A DNA stretch of 64,000 nt from Desulfosporosinus metallidurans (GCF_001936615.1 NZ_MLBF01000021.1:1-64000); one strand, 5' to 3'. Positions 26,355-35,064 are shown, numbered from the stretch's first letter. Made by a program: numbers and translations. The notes: generated from the sequence alone by a model not told the origin.

Positions 26355-27227
26355 CTAACACTTGTTAAAAATTTCCTTTACTATTCCGGGAACTTCAAAG
26401 GGCAGCTCTGCCACTCTGGCACCCACTAAAGTCAAGGCATTCACTTTGCCCTCATAGGTTCCATTTCCCCGTTCAATAATCGCTCCCGCGTGTCCCATCC
26501 GCTTTCCCGGAGGTGCACTTTTTCCGGCTATATACGCTACCACCGGCTTGGTCATTTTTTCAATATATTGAGAGGCCTCTTCCTCTGCGTTGCCGCCAAT
26601 TTCTCCGATTAAAACAACCACCTTTGTTTCCGGATCTTGCTCAAACTCCCTTAAAACATCCACAAAGGTAAGACCCACCACCCGGTCCCCTCCCATTCCC
26701 ACTACTGTAGACTGACCGATGCCCTGAGCGGTAAGATTCCCGACGATTTCGTAGGTCAAGGTTCCAGAGCGAGCCACAACGCCCACAGATCCAGGGAGAA
26801 AAAACTGATTTGGTGGAATACCTATCTTACATTTGCCAGAAGACACGATACCAAATGTATTCGGACCGATAACCACGGCGTTTACACGTTTTGCATAAGC
26901 GACAATTGCCATTTCATCATGTACTGGAATGTGCTCGGTAACTACCACAACCACCTTTATACCGGCTTCCAAAGCTTCCAAGGCAGCATCTTTTGCAATT
27001 GAGGCTGGTATAAAGATGACGGAGGCATCAATCCGGTAATCCTCACAGGCCGCACGAACACTATCATATACGGGTATACCTTCAATGGTGGTTCCACCTT
27101 TGCCTGGTGAGGTGCCAGCGACAATTTTGGTGCCGTAAGCCAACATTTGCTTTGTATGGAAATGACCCTGTTTGCCGGATATGCCTTGAACCACTACATT
27201 AGTGTTTTCATCAATTATAATGGCCAA
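26355..27227 (-). CDS. sucD: Succinyl-CoA synthetase (ADP-forming) alpha subunit
   Basis: A 290-residue CoA-ligase alpha subunit with the N-terminal CoA-binding segment [19 protein letters not shown] and the phospho-histidine loop MGHAGAII (about 240). The open frame starts at 27248, but AAGGAGG lies inside that extension, 9 nt before a TTG that begins (M)[14 protein letters not shown]. This is how SucD proteins normally start, so I use TTG at 27227. It pairs with sucC just upstream. With ATP it would activate succinate, or run in reverse to make ATP from succinyl-CoA. Malate or another dicarboxylate is possible. Confidence 0.92.
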   Translation of the reverse strand: MAIIIDENTNVVVQGISGKQGHFHTKQMLAYGTKIVAGTSPGKGGTTIEGIPVYDSVRAACEDYRIDASVIFIPASIAKDAALEALEAGIKVVVVVTEHIPVHDEMAIVAYAKRVNAVVIGPNTFGIVSSGKCKIGIPPNQFFLPGSVGVVARSGTLTYEIVGNLTAQGIGQSTVVGMGGDRVVGLTFVDVLREFEQDPETKVVVLIGEIGGNAEEEASQYIEKMTKPVVAYIAGKSAPPGKRMGHAGAIIERGNGTYEGKVNALTLVGARVAELPFEVPGIVKEIFNKC

Positions 27228-27284
27228 TTTACTAGTCCTCCTTGCCATAACTTATAAATACTCTAAAACTAATAGTTGTTTTCT

Positions 27285-28397
27285 CTATTTTGCTAACTCA
27301 ACAGCCTTTTTGATAGCATCCTGCATGAAATCATATGCCTCAATGCCAACTTCCTTTAAAATAGCTCGTCCGGCTTCCTGGTTTGTACCCACCAAACGGA
27401 TAACCACAGGAACCGGGATGCCTATATTCTTCTTAACGGACGCGAACGCCCTTGCAACATCATCACAACGGGTAATTCCACCAAATATATTTATGATGAT
27501 AGACTTGGGATTTCTAGACAAGATGAGTTCAAGTGCCTTGGCCGTGCCTTCTTCGCCCGTCCCGCCACCGGCATCAAGGAAGTTTGCAGGTTTCCCGCCG
27601 AAATAGGTAAGCGTATCCAGTGTGCCCATGGTGATGCCAGCACCGTTGGCCATCACACCAATGTCCCCGTCCAATTCTACAAAGGAAAGACCGAGATCAT
27701 GAGCCGCTTTTTCGATGATAGTACGTTCTTCCACCCGCGGAAGATCTAATTGGCGATAGAGCGCCTCGTCGTCTATGGTTACCTTGGAGTCAGCTGCTAT
27801 GACATTATCACCGCTGATCACCAGTGGATTAATTTCAACCAGTTCCGCATCTTTCTGGGTAAATACTTTGTATAAGGTCTTAATAATCGCTACCAGTTCT
27901 TTGCCTTGGAGACAGTTCAAAGCAATGCCCATTCTTCTTACGACATCACTGGCGATGAAACCTTGCATGCCCAATTCAACATCAATATGTCTTTTAATAA
28001 TATAATCTTCAGCAACTTCTTCAATATCCATACCGCCATGGGACGATGCGATGAGCACAGGTTTTTTAGCTGCAGCATCTATGGTGATGGAGAGATAAAG
28101 TTCCTTGTCGATTTGTAATTTTTCTTCCACAAGGAGAATGTCAACCGGCTGGCCCTGGATAGTCATACCGAATAGTTCCTGAGCTGCGACTCTTGCTTCT
28201 TCTGGATTATCGGCAAATTTTATGCCACCAGCTTTACCCCTCTTACCAGACAAAACCTGAGACTTAATTACTACGGGACCACCAATTTCTCTTGCTACTT
28301 GGGCAGCGTCATCTGGGTCGCTAACCATTCTCCCCTTTGGCACTGGAAGTCCGAACTTGGCGAAAATTTCCTTTCCCATGTATTCGAACATTTTCAC
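27285..28397 (-). CDS. sucC: Succinyl-CoA synthetase (ADP-forming) beta subunit
   Basis: A 370-residue ATP-grasp subunit with VVIKSQVLSGKRGKAGGIKF (nucleotide binding), LVEINPLVI (metal), and the C-terminal GGTGEEGTAKALELIL / NIFGGITRCDD region. The start is GTG at 28397, about 10 nt after a GGGGAG site; an ATG two codons later is the alternative. The gene lies under a fully consensus -24/-12 promoter at 28498-28513, unusual for sucCD. This ties it to the catabolic regulon rather than to a housekeeping TCA cycle. Confidence 0.93.
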   Translation of the reverse strand: MKMFEYMGKEIFAKFGLPVPKGRMVSDPDDAAQVAREIGGPVVIKSQVLSGKRGKAGGIKFADNPEEARVAAQELFGMTIQGQPVDILLVEEKLQIDKELYLSITIDAAAKKPVLIASSHGGMDIEEVAEDYIIKRHIDVELGMQGFIASDVVRRMGIALNCLQGKELVAIIKTLYKVFTQKDAELVEINPLVISGDNVIAADSKVTIDDEALYRQLDLPRVEERTIIEKAAHDLGLSFVELDGDIGVMANGAGITMGTLDTLTYFGGKPANFLDAGGGTGEEGTAKALELILSRNPKSIIINIFGGITRCDDVARAFASVKKNIGIPVPVVIRLVGTNQEAGRAILKEVGIEAYDFMQDAIKKAVELAK

Positions 28398-28497
28398 TGT
28401 CCAAATCTCTCCCCTCTTGTACTACTACAATGTTTCTGCTTAAAATTAGAATGTTCACCAAACAATTCCGTTTTCCTGAATAACACTTAATATTTAA

Positions 28498-28513
28498 TGC
28501 AAAAAACGTGCCA
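28498..28513 (-). promoter_or_regulatory. Consensus sigma-54 promoter of sucCD
   Basis: Minus strand TGGCACGTTTTTTGCA matches the RpoN consensus (TGGCACG-N4-TTGCA) at every position. It lies about 100 nt before the sucC start. No TGTAT/ATACA palindrome is visible within 200 nt upstream, where gene relics begin. Confidence 0.85.
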
Positions 28514-28581
28514 TTCTTTTTGGGCTAGTGCGCTGTGTACTGGAACGACTTTAAGGAAAGTCAACAATTCTGTAATTGTGA

Positions 28582-28860
28582 TTAAAGAAAGTTTGGCATG
28601 CACCAAACCAAAGGCGCATGCCTTATTCCATTTTCAATATGCCAAAATACTGGGGCAATCAACGTGGAACTGCTTGAAAACACTAAGTTGCCAGCCAAAT
28701 CGTGACCTGTCGACTCAAGTACCACAAATGTCATCTTTCCAAGCTTGCCGCTGCGTTCATAGACATCTTTAACGCGCCGCTTACACATAAAACTCTCCCC
28801 TACTAAAAGTTGTCGATGATAAGTAATTTTCTGTTCACCGTGGATCATACCAGGACGAGG
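28582..28860 (-). pseudogene. Relic of a MaoC N-terminal-domain-like gene
   Basis: Minus-strand translation contains GMIHGEQKITYHRQLLVGES, then VKDVYERSGKLGKMTFVV and DLAGNLVFSSSSTLIAP. These match the intact protein at 6841-7239 position by position. The first half of the gene is missing: at about 28850 the homology ends and runs into a different relic on the other strand. The end is also degraded. Confidence 0.88.
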
Positions 28861-28985
28861 GTGGGATTGCTGACTGCGGAAATGCCCAAAACTGTGTCCG
28901 CGCCTGTCCAAAGGACATAGCATTGACCACGAACCTCGCAGACTTAAACCGTGAAACCAACAAATTTGCTCTTGATCGCTGGTTT
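28851..28985 (+). pseudogene. Relic of succinate dehydrogenase iron-sulphur subunit (SdhB C-terminus)
   Basis: Plus-strand translation reads GGIADCGNAQNCVRACPKDI, then ALTTNLADLNRET and NKFALDRWF. This is the C-terminal Fe-S motif and tail of Bacillus-type SdhB/FrdB (C-x5-C-x3-CP followed by the LNRET segment). Only about 45 codons are left, fused at the left to the MaoC relic. The rest of the gene is gone. Confidence 0.85.
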
Positions 28986-29097
28986 CCGCAAATAATTTTA
29001 TTCTATGCATGTTCAAAAGTACAATATTGTACAGTTTTTTTCGACAAATTACGAACGAAAAGAAGGAAATAACTAACATAAAAGGAGGATTAGTTTT

Positions 29098-29166
29098 ATG
29101 GGAACACTACGAGAAGATGCTTTAACTCTTCATCGCGACAACGTCGGTAAACTGGAAGTACATTAA
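29098..29166 (+). pseudogene. N-terminal stub of a malic enzyme gene
   Basis: An ATG with a strong AAAGGAGG site encodes MGTLREDALTLHRDNVGKLE and then stops after 22 residues. The sequence is the standard NAD malic enzyme N-terminus (LREEALxLHRxNxGKLEV). The rest of the gene is absent; the methyl-accepting protein gene abuts from the other side. It lies just after the SdhB relic on the same strand, so the two were probably one operon. Confidence 0.8.
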
Positions 29167-30020
29167 ATAATTTTAGATATTCTTTGAACAGTTTGAGTAC
29201 TCGATTCAAAATTCTGAAGGCAGGCAGCGATTTCTTGAGTTGCTGCGGCCTGGGTTAAAGCGACATCCGATAATTCTTGAATTTTTTTCAGAAGATGACC
29301 AACTTTATTATTAATAGAAGATATAAGCTTTTTTGTATCATCGACTGATTTCGCACTATTCTCCGCCATCTTACGGATCTCATCCGCCACAACAGCAAAA
29401 CCTCTCCCAAATTGGCCAGCCCTTGCCGCCTCAATGGCAGCATTGAGTCCTAGGAGTCTTGAATTTGAGGCTACATGATTTATAAAATCCAAAATATGAT
29501 CAGTTTGCGCGATCAATTGTACTATCTCTTGAGTTTCATCTAAAACCTCTGATACATTAGTTGACAGATGCACCGCAGAGGATGATATTTCATCCGTTGT
29601 AGCATTAAGCTGTTCTGCTGAAGATGAAATATTTTCAATAGCTTCTTGTAATGCGTCCTGATTTTTTAAGCTCAGTGCAAGAGATAAAGCTCCTATAATA
29701 TTACCTTCATAATCCTTAAGGGGTATCGTTGAAGATTTAAACGCTACTCCATAGATCTCTTTCGGTATTAAGCCGATTTGTTGAGTACCTGTTTGTAATG
29801 TAAGAGGAATATTTCCTGATTTGGGGAAAGGTTTCCCAACCAAATTAGATACTGTAGCCGCAGATTCTGCACCAGCAAAGTGAAACATGAATTTCTCATT
29901 ATCAGTTACTGCAATCGTATTTTCTATCGGTATTACCCTATGAAATAAAGATGCAATATTCCCTATTATATCAAAAATTTGATCATTGCTAAGCTTAATA
30001 AATTTGTCATTATTTTCCAT
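29163..30020 (-). CDS. Soluble methyl-accepting chemotaxis-type signalling protein
   Basis: 285 residues with no membrane segment. An N-terminal sensory region (about 1-115, PAS-like, with the segment GVAFKSSTIPLKDYEGNIIGALSLALS in two parts) is followed by a short methyl-accepting signalling domain. The latter contains the CheA/CheW contact hairpin RLLGLNAAIEAARAGQFGRGFAVVADEIRKMAENS (cut here as a description of about 190-225). It would report an intracellular cue to CheA. AAGAGGAA precedes the ATG. The gene ends against the malic enzyme stub, so it probably arrived or moved here by rearrangement. Confidence 0.88.
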   Translation of the reverse strand: MENNDKFIKLSNDQIFDIIGNIASLFHRVIPIENTIAVTDNEKFMFHFAGAESAATVSNLVGKPFPKSGNIPLTLQTGTQQIGLIPKEIYGVAFKSSTIPLKDYEGNIIGALSLALSLKNQDALQEAIENISSSAEQLNATTDEISSSAVHLSTNVSEVLDETQEIVQLIAQTDHILDFINHVASNSRLLGLNAAIEAARAGQFGRGFAVVADEIRKMAENSAKSVDDTKKLISSINNKVGHLLKKIQELSDVALTQAAATQEIAACLQNFESSTQTVQRISKII

Positions 30021-30488
30021 AAGCCCATTCCTCTTTCTAATTGCTTTAGAACCTAATTGCTCTTCTCTCCTGTAGAACTTGATCCTGAGAACTCCGGGTC
30101 GGTTATATTAAGGAGTTTCATTAAAACTATCGGCCTAAAGAATCCATCCTGCAGGGATCTACACCTTTTCACGGGCAAGAGCGTGTGGACTCCTTTATTG
30201 AGAGGGACTTCTAACAATACCAGTAAAAATAGATCTCACAACACCATGTCGAATATCTGAAGTAGACATGATTTTTTCCACCGACAAATGTCCACCGTCC
30301 AGTAATTGCAACTTGCACTTTCAAAGCACGCTTCACATCGGCAATAATTTGCCTTACATTCCCTGCTTTTACACATTATCTGATTCACTACTCCATTTCA
30401 TACTGTTCTCTGTTTTTATCTTTTCCCCGGTACTTATTTTCTCAGTAATGTTTGTGACTTGGAAAGTAACAATGTAGCCACAAAGTCC
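30021..30488. other. Non-coding gap
   Basis: About 470 nt with no recognisable gene. Several short open frames on both strands give no familiar protein and lack ribosome sites. Given the relics on either side, decayed coding DNA is likely, but I cannot name it. Confidence 0.4.
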
Positions 30489-30524
30489 AAAAAGGCTATA
30501 TCAAAACCGGACTATAGCCTTTTT
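30489..30524 (-). terminator. Terminator of the CoA-transferase gene
   Basis: 12-bp perfect arms AAAAAGGCTATA / TATAGCCTTTTT around a 12-nt loop, 33 nt after the CoA-transferase stop. Confidence 0.8.
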
Positions 30525-30556
30525 GTATGTATCCTCTTTCGTTTGGTGTTGTTCCT

Positions 30557-31882
30557 TTACCGCAAAAGGTCTAATTTTTTAGCTTCTCGAATTAATTCGT
30601 CTCGAAAATCCGGATGGGCAATACTAATTAATCTCTCCGCCCGTTGCCAAGTCGATTGCCCTTTAAGATTGACCATCCCATACTCTGTCGCAACATATTG
30701 AATTGTTGAACGGGTATCCGTAACCACCGCCCCCAACGTTAACACTGGATTAATGCGGGAATGTACTTTTCCATTCGAATCGGTATAAGTTGAAGCGATA
30801 CACATAAAACTTCTTCCGCCCTTGGAATTATAAGCTATATCTACAAAATCCAATTGCCCGCCTGCCCCGCTGATCATATGAGTTCCTTTCGATTCCGAAC
30901 ATACTTGGCCGGTAAGATCGATTTCGATAGCATTATTAATCGATACTACGTTATCATTTCGACAGGCAATCACTCGATCATTAGTATAATCCACCGGATA
31001 GCCTGCACATTGCGGGTTGTTATCTATAAAGTCATAAAGTTTTTGTGATCCCGCGGCGAAAGTATAGGCCATTCGCCCTTGATCGATTTGTTTCTTCATT
31101 CCGGTGATTCGTCCAGCTTCCACCATATCTACTATACTATCACACAGCATCTCCGTATGAACCCCTAAATCTTTTAAATCAGACTGAGCAATCATTTGCC
31201 CCAAGGCGTTTGGCATTGCGCCAATTCCAAGTTGAAGACAATCTCCATCTCTGATGTCCCTGAGAACAAATTCCGCAATTTTTCGATCTACTTCCTCAGG
31301 TTCTTCATTAGCAATCTGCGGCATACCGGTATGTCCACCTTCAACAATGTATGTGATTTCAGAAATATGAAGATTATTTCCGTACCCACCTTGGGCATAA
31401 GGCATATCCTCATTGACTTCAACAATGATAGTTTTGGCCATGTCAGCAGCGGCGCGATAATGGGTAATGGTAGGTCCCATATTAAAATATCCGTGTTTAT
31501 CCATAGGGGCTACTTGAATCATCAAGATATCGGGGGCAGAATTCTCGCGAACATAGCGCGGGGCTTCGGAGTATTTCAAAGGAGTATAAAATACTTTCCT
31601 TGTTTTCGCATACATACGATCAATAGCCGTGAGGTGAGTGGAATTCCAAATACTATGTACCCCTGTAGGATCTGCTTTATACACGGCATGTGGACGTGTC
31701 GAGATTCCGTTAACAATTACAATATCATGAAGATCAGGGATACGTTTAGCTAAGGCAGGGTCTAGAACCGGCAAGGTGTTTGCCGCAAATGAATACTGAA
31801 TCCAATCCCCGTTCTTAACGACGCTCACTGCTTTCTCAGGGGAAACAAGCTTACTTTGGTATTCTTTTACCCAATTGGACAC
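30557..31882 (-). CDS. Acyl-CoA:acetate CoA-transferase (butyryl- or 4-hydroxybutyryl-CoA type)
   Basis: A 441-residue class I CoA-transferase of the 4-hydroxybutyrate / butyryl-CoA:acetate family. The catalytic Glu is expected in LGVHTEMLCDSIVDM (about 240), with the conserved glycine segments QLGIGAMPNALG and ISGAGGQLDFV. It would load CoA from acetyl-CoA onto 4-hydroxybutyrate or butyrate, or release butyrate. The start is GTG, 8 nt after AAGGAGG; an ATG 5 nt earlier is out of frame. It is monocistronic with its own terminator. Together with AbfD and the crt/hbd/thiolase genes it completes uptake of 4-hydroxybutyrate into the pathway. Confidence 0.9.
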   Translation of the reverse strand: MSNWVKEYQSKLVSPEKAVSVVKNGDWIQYSFAANTLPVLDPALAKRIPDLHDIVIVNGISTRPHAVYKADPTGVHSIWNSTHLTAIDRMYAKTRKVFYTPLKYSEAPRYVRENSAPDILMIQVAPMDKHGYFNMGPTITHYRAAADMAKTIIVEVNEDMPYAQGGYGNNLHISEITYIVEGGHTGMPQIANEEPEEVDRKIAEFVLRDIRDGDCLQLGIGAMPNALGQMIAQSDLKDLGVHTEMLCDSIVDMVEAGRITGMKKQIDQGRMAYTFAAGSQKLYDFIDNNPQCAGYPVDYTNDRVIACRNDNVVSINNAIEIDLTGQVCSESKGTHMISGAGGQLDFVDIAYNSKGGRSFMCIASTYTDSNGKVHSRINPVLTLGAVVTDTRSTIQYVATEYGMVNLKGQSTWQRAERLISIAHPDFRDELIREAKKLDLLR

Positions 31883-32001
31883 TTCATTTTCCTCCTTATC
31901 GCTTATCGATACGCTAACTTTAGCGTCTCAATCCTCAAATCATATCTTGCTAACATCGCACTCTTATTACCTAGCCAAATCACCTCCTCAATTGGGTCAA
32001 C

Positions 32002-33303
32002 CTAGTTCACTGACCAGTCGGCAAGGTTGAAACTATCATTCTTCTTATATCGATCAAACAAGTAATTACGGAACCGCACATACTCGTTGTAATCGCACTC
32101 GATTCCCTCTTTAGCAAAAACCTCGACGAGTTTTGCAAGATCAGGCGGACATCCCCAAAGTGAAATGGACTTTTTAATATTGGGGTTAGTCTTATTTGAA
32201 TGACAAGCGCATTTACCAAAGAGTACTGAATTGTCAAAACCAGGGGAAGCTAACTGCTGCTTGCCGCTTACTACCTCAACGTTAGGGAAAGGTTCCCCTT
32301 TAAAAGCCGAGGAGAGAAGGATCAACAAGGGATTAAATTGAACCGAACAGCCCGTACACAAGCTACTATCATACTTGCGGATCGCAAGCCCAGTGATGCC
32401 CCGCTTATTAAACCCAGCAGGACCCGTATCATCTTCCGACCACTCAAAATCATAGTCTATAAATTCCTGATGGTCCTCAACCCTCTCCCCTTTCACCTCG
32501 TAATCTGCCAGCTCTAAACTGTACCCGTGGCCTTTGGCATAATTGGTCAGATGTTCCACTTCCTTCGCTGGATAACCGAGGATGGCGGCCCCCACAAGGT
32601 CGCAGGCAAATGGATCACGGGAAGCTATCAGCAAATCCTTTCTAAAAGCTTTTCCGGTTGGACCAGGGCCTTTTTCCAGGGTATAAAGGCCATCGATGAT
32701 GGTCAAAGCCACTGGTAGTTTTTCAATGATGCGAGGGAACGTAAGACTAAGTTCCTCGTCGCCCACTCCATGGCAGAATTGTTTGGATTTTTTGTTGAGA
32801 CATCCTTTAAGGTTTTTGATACCTAAAGACACTTTGGCTTGATTATGGGTCTTTAACACCGGAACGTTAATTATCTTGTCCGCTTCCAAAGCTTGCTTGG
32901 CAATGTCTAGCACAAATCCGTTCCCATAGTCTGTTGGTACAAACTCTTCCTGGTTAAAGTCCACCAATTTAACTCCATAGCGTTCTTGCAATTTTTTATA
33001 TCCCAAAGCTTCATAAACAGCCGCCCCTTGAGGTTTTAACTTCGGAAGGGAGCCTTCACCAATGGTCAAATCTCTAAAGCCATTTTCAGCCAAAATGCGA
33101 ACTAAGGCGCCGATCACAGCACTTGTGGTAACCACGCCATAGGGTGGAAATGGTAAGTCAAAATCCCAACTGACAATATTTGGCTTAATCAGGATTCTGT
33201 CATTCGTGTTTAGGTCCGATAGCCCATCGCATAATCTCAAACTCACCTGAAGAGACTCGTAGACATCCGTTACTTTCACGATTGATGCACATGCTTTTGC
33301 CAT
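32002..33303 (-). CDS. DUF362-domain protein
   Basis: 433 residues with the DUF362 core: an N-terminal ILIKPNIVSW segment, VLKTHNQAKVSLGIKNLKGC (about 165-185) and a C-terminal cysteine group (CTGC, CACH, GCPPD). Proteins of this family are often fused to or paired with ferredoxins, and their biochemical role is mostly unknown. GAGGGGAA precedes the ATG. It lies 119 nt upstream of the CoA-transferase gene on the same strand. I cannot assign a reaction. Confidence 0.8.
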   Translation of the reverse strand: MAKACASIVKVTDVYESLQVSLRLCDGLSDLNTNDRILIKPNIVSWDFDLPFPPYGVVTTSAVIGALVRILAENGFRDLTIGEGSLPKLKPQGAAVYEALGYKKLQERYGVKLVDFNQEEFVPTDYGNGFVLDIAKQALEADKIINVPVLKTHNQAKVSLGIKNLKGCLNKKSKQFCHGVGDEELSLTFPRIIEKLPVALTIIDGLYTLEKGPGPTGKAFRKDLLIASRDPFACDLVGAAILGYPAKEVEHLTNYAKGHGYSLELADYEVKGERVEDHQEFIDYDFEWSEDDTGPAGFNKRGITGLAIRKYDSSLCTGCSVQFNPLLILLSSAFKGEPFPNVEVVSGKQQLASPGFDNSVLFGKCACHSNKTNPNIKKSISLWGCPPDLAKLVEVFAKEGIECDYNEYVRFRNYLFDRYKKNDSFNLADWSVN

Positions 33304-33469
33304 TCAAATTCCCCTCAATTCTTCGCAATAGTTGAATAGAACCCAACTAAGTATAATTCTCTAAATATCTTTGGTTGGATTTTCGGCCTTACGTTCTTAC
33401 TAGCCCTTTTCTTCAACGTACACCAGAGTTGATAATTCTCAATCATAGGCCTTATACTTTTGATTTGGT
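33304..33469. other. Short gap with no feature
   Basis: No gene, promoter or hairpin was recognised between the DUF362 gene and the MBL-fold relic. Confidence 0.4.
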
Positions 33470-33744
33470 CTAATATAGACCTTCCCCAAAATCTAAGACT
33501 TCCCCGTCCACCAATTCTCTGTCCACATCTCGACCTAGTGGGCCCCCTGAAAAATTCATTTTGTCGAAATAATCCTGCGTCCCCGGAAATCCAGTGTATG
33601 CCTTAAATTGTTCGGGAGATCGCAAAGCGGGAGCATCAAACGCGTGGGCCCAAATCTGGGCATGAGGAAAAAACTTGTTGCCGAAGGCATGATCCAAATG
33701 AAAATGAGTTTCGGTAACAATTCAGTAAACAACTGATCACTCAT
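33470..33744 (-). pseudogene. Metallo-beta-lactamase-fold hydrolase relic
   Basis: Begins with a good ribosome site and MSDQLFTELL, then needs a frameshift near 33715 to continue as VTETHFHLDHAFGNKFFPHA. That segment is the HxHxDH metal motif of the MBL fold. About 55 more codons follow (DAPALRSPEQFKAYTGFPG) before a stop. The N-terminal sheet and the second half are missing. It lies downstream of a perfect -24/-12 element, so it was once part of the sigma-54 regulon. Confidence 0.82.
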
Positions 33745-33939
33745 ACTCTACTCCCAGTTTTCTCGCTGACTAAAACTTCCGAGCTTTCGACTCATTTCTT
33801 CTTATGACCCTCCCCGTTTACCCTTATCCTAAGCCTTGATAAACGTGTCGGCTTAAGTATTAATCCCCCCAAGTAGGCTCGGATCGCATTAGAGCTATTC
33901 GCCTGGCTATTTTAAATATTCAAACTTATGTAATTATTA

Positions 33940-33954
33940 GCAAGAATCATGCCA
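33940..33954 (-). promoter_or_regulatory. Orphan sigma-54 (-24/-12) promoter
   Basis: Minus strand TGGCATGATTCTTGC, a perfect RpoN element identical in its -24 half to that at 24331. Its only downstream coding remains are the MBL-fold relic, about 200 nt away. Confidence 0.75.
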
Positions 33955-33973
33955 GCTATATAAAAAACAAAAA

Positions 33974-34009
33974 AACCCTCCAGACTGGTAAACCAACCTA
34001 GAGAGGGTT
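33974..34009 (-). terminator. Terminator after the third regulator relic
   Basis: AACCCTC ... GAGGGTT arms with inner CTGGT/ACCAA. On the minus strand a T-run follows (TTTTTTTGTTTTTTA). It is a copy of the 2445-2480 and 12341-12372 hairpins. Confidence 0.75.
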
Positions 34010-34018
34010 TCTAACACT

Positions 34019-34076
34019 TGTATAAAATTAATACAAAACGCGTTTTCCTAGCAAAATCCCAGTATACAAAATATAC
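34019..34076. promoter_or_regulatory. Two candidate activator sites of the orphan cassette
   Basis: TGTAT-AAAATTA-ATACA (34019-34035) and GTATACAAAATATAC (34062-34076). They are the clearest copies of the two motifs, placed 65-135 nt upstream of the orphan -24/-12 element. Confidence 0.55.
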
Positions 34077-34107
34077 AACTAATCTAAGATGTCTTATATT
34101 GTGGTCC

Positions 34108-34600
34108 CTACACTTCTATACCATATCTACGTAATTTGTCATAAAAAGCTCGCCTAGAAATCCCTAATGCCTTCATAGCGTTAGTACGATTATTATAAGT
34201 GGCCAGAGCTGACAAAATCAGCTCCTTTTCCACCCTACCCAAGATTTCCTTTACGTCGTAAGGCTTGTCCTCATCACTTTGGCAATCTTCATGGATAGGG
34301 ATTATGTGCGCAGGCAAATGATGAATTTCAATGGCCCGCCAATAAGTCATCTTTGCGCTCGCGTAGCGGGGGCAAATGGAGAGGAACGATATTCAACCGA
34401 TAATACAGGTCCTGCCGAAACGTCTCTTTTTCGATCATACTTTTCAGATCTCGGTTAGTTGCCGCGATTACTCGGACATCGACTTTGACGGTCTTAGTAC
34501 CACCTACCCGATCAAACTCCTTTTCTTGCAATACTCGTAATAATTTAGCTTGCATAGTCAGGCTCATGGCCCCAATTTCATCCAAGAAAATTGTACCAAG
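34108..34600 (-). pseudogene. Relic of a third PAS/sigma-54 activator
   Basis: Two minus-strand pieces match the intact activators. One runs from [20 protein letters not shown] to [12 protein letters not shown] (34337-34597). The other runs from [17 protein letters not shown] to the C-terminal [20 protein letters not shown] (34108-34340). An out-of-frame deletion of about 54 codons, including the region before the helix-turn-helix, joins them. The PAS domain, Walker A and GAFTGA are gone, and the Walker B Asp after EIG is now Ala. Confidence 0.92.
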
Positions 34601-34645
34601 GATAGATAGGCCTACCAAGGTGAGATAATTTGTAAAGTAAACCAC

Positions 34646-34917
34646 GTATTGTTTACTGAATATTTAAAATTTATATGCCAAACTATTGAACCCGTATATT
34701 ATCCACCCTCCAAAGAACAGTTTTTAGACTTTAAAGTTTACGACATCATCAGTGATTTTACGTGTAACAAGTATACACTTTGTATACAATTGAAACAAAA
34801 AATCTCAATCCGGCAAATATCTCCACTTCACGAATCTTATGCACACTGATCACGGAAATCGCATTGAGAGGCAAATGTGTTGACATGATTGTCTATTTTG
34901 GAATATTTGAATAATTC
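34646..34917. other. Intergenic enhancer region of the membrane-protein gene
   Basis: About 270 nt without a gene. A 17-bp palindrome GTATACACTTTGTATAC at 34771-34787 resembles the candidate activator sites and lies about 130 nt upstream of the plus-strand -24/-12 element. Confidence 0.5.
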
Positions 34918-34933
34918 TGGCATCAAAGTTGCA
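34918..34933 (+). promoter_or_regulatory. Sigma-54 (-24/-12) promoter of the membrane-protein gene
   Basis: Plus strand TGGCATCAAAGTTGCA, with perfect GG-N10-GC spacing and a TTGCA -12 box. The gene starts about 130 nt downstream. Confidence 0.82.
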
Positions 34934-35064
34934 TATTTTGTTTATTGGTAATCAAGTATCAATTATTTGGCTGGAATGTGATTTGGATGGCATACCAGCA
35001 GAAAAGAGAGGGGGCTTAACTTTTCAAATCCAAGTAACTTAAAAAAATGAAGGAGGATGAGCAA

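Noticed and set aside
30057..30260. Plus-strand frame between the chemotaxis-type gene and the CoA-transferase
   Set aside because: No recognisable domain, no ribosome site, and unusual composition. Decayed DNA is more likely.
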